Shown here: in pieces, positions 5,415 through 5,686 of the stretch | How positions within the stretch are numbered: the stretch's first letter is position 1 | Layout of the letters: each line of letters begins with the position of its first letter | Assembly: GCA_046597185.1 (NCBI GenBank) | Contig: JBKJLF010000830.1 | Span: 1 to 5,686 of the forward strand | Direction: 5' to 3' | Length of the DNA stretch: 5,686 nt | Origin: CAMBDR01 sp046597185 | GTDB taxonomy: Bacteria > Pseudomonadota > Gammaproteobacteria > Burkholderiales > Burkholderiaceae_D | The notes under the pieces: generated by a model | What the model was told of the DNA's origin: nothing | What the model saw: only the letters and a program-made list of their open reading frames with translations | Databases searched by the model: none | Position numbers and translations under genes: made by a program

Positions 5415-5686
5415 AGTAAAACCTCTTTAATAAATCCGATAGGGTCTCTGATTTGCAGGCCATCAACCAAGGCCGACTTTTTCAGGATGCCGTCGTCAGT
5501 AGTTAAAAAATAATCTACGCCAGCCCGGCGGGCACAAGCCAAGTGCAATGCATCCATATTCTTCAAGCCAACTTGCCCAAAACGGTTGGCTGTCGCCAGC
5601 ACCACCTGGTCTGCCTCAATATCCTCCGATGAGTAACCACGCCATTTGGCAATTTGAACGCGCCGTTCCGGGAAAGGGTTTTTCGC
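5411..5686 (-). CDS. PIN-domain protein, C-terminal part (putative toxin ribonuclease)
   Basis: The last 91 residues of a PIN-domain protein; its N-terminus lies beyond the right edge. PIN proteins are Mg2+-dependent ribonucleases and are the toxins of VapBC-type modules. Seen here are the second half of the fold: the helix with EDIEADQVVLATANRFG (21-37 of the visible part), the hallmark KNMDALHLACARRAGVDYFLTTD (42-64) with acidic D45, and the TTDD pair (D64, D65) followed by GILKK. These are the third and fourth acidic positions of the active site; the first (near the N-terminal DTN-like motif) is out of view. The frame is open to position 5686, and the GTG at 5605 is only an internal codon. 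It precedes and overlaps the 63-residue small gene by ATGA, the reverse of the common antitoxin-first order. Confidence 0.88.
   Translation of the reverse strand, partial: AKNPFPERRVQIAKWRGYSSEDIEADQVVLATANRFGQVGLKNMDALHLACARRAGVDYFLTTDDGILKKSALVDGLQIRDPIGFIKEVLL

Noticed and set aside
1..5686. CRISPR array, rRNA or tRNA genes, intact insertion sequence
   Set aside because: No regularly spaced repeats, no recognisable tRNA cloverleaf or rRNA sequence, and no transposase frame were seen on either strand.

Overview
The window looks like a chromosomal segment of a proteobacterium, most likely a gammaproteobacterium of the Thiothrix/Methylococcales/Chromatiales kind. This is inferred from family resemblance remembered from protein sequences, not from any search. 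The left 3.3 kb is moderately GC-rich coding DNA. The stretch from about 4.3 to 5.3 kb is clearly more AT-rich and full of broken or short reading frames, like an accessory region in decay.

Region 1 (1-3300, + strand) is one large helicase gene of the long fused RecQ/UvrD-like type, entering from the left edge and broken in several ways. The RecQ half (1-1726) is split over three frames by two frameshifts (about 502-512 and 972-979). It also appears to have lost the RecQ arginine-finger/zinc-binding segment near 612-640. A TAA codon at 1724-1726 separates it in frame from the SF1 (UvrD/Rep-like) half, which keeps its Walker A, Walker B and motifs III-VI. The SF1 half appears to have lost its linker and Q-motif, and it runs into the convergent gene on the other strand.

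Region 2 (3307-3848, - strand) is a tight two-gene unit: a 44-residue stub of a ribbon-helix-helix antitoxin-like protein, then an intact 134-residue VOC (glyoxalase-fold) protein 2 bases downstream. The 436-base divergent gap that follows (3849-4284) holds a 12-bp perfect inverted repeat and a stem-loop with a T6 tract that resembles a rightward terminator, although no gene is visible in front of it.

Region 3 (4285-5222) is decayed. It holds a lipoprotein gene start (DUF2846-like) with a one-base frameshift and a truncated body, a 133-residue integral membrane protein of unknown function on the - strand, a short KilA-N-like relic on the + strand, and a strong stem-loop.

Region 4 (5223-5686, - strand) is a probable toxin-antitoxin-like pair: the C-terminal part of a PIN-domain protein, cut by the window edge, overlapping by ATGA with a 63-residue small protein.

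I do not see a complete new system. The most informative signals are the multi-lesion helicase relic, the RHH stub that has replaced a toxin partner with a VOC gene, the orphan terminator-like element in a divergent gap, and the PIN/small-protein pair.
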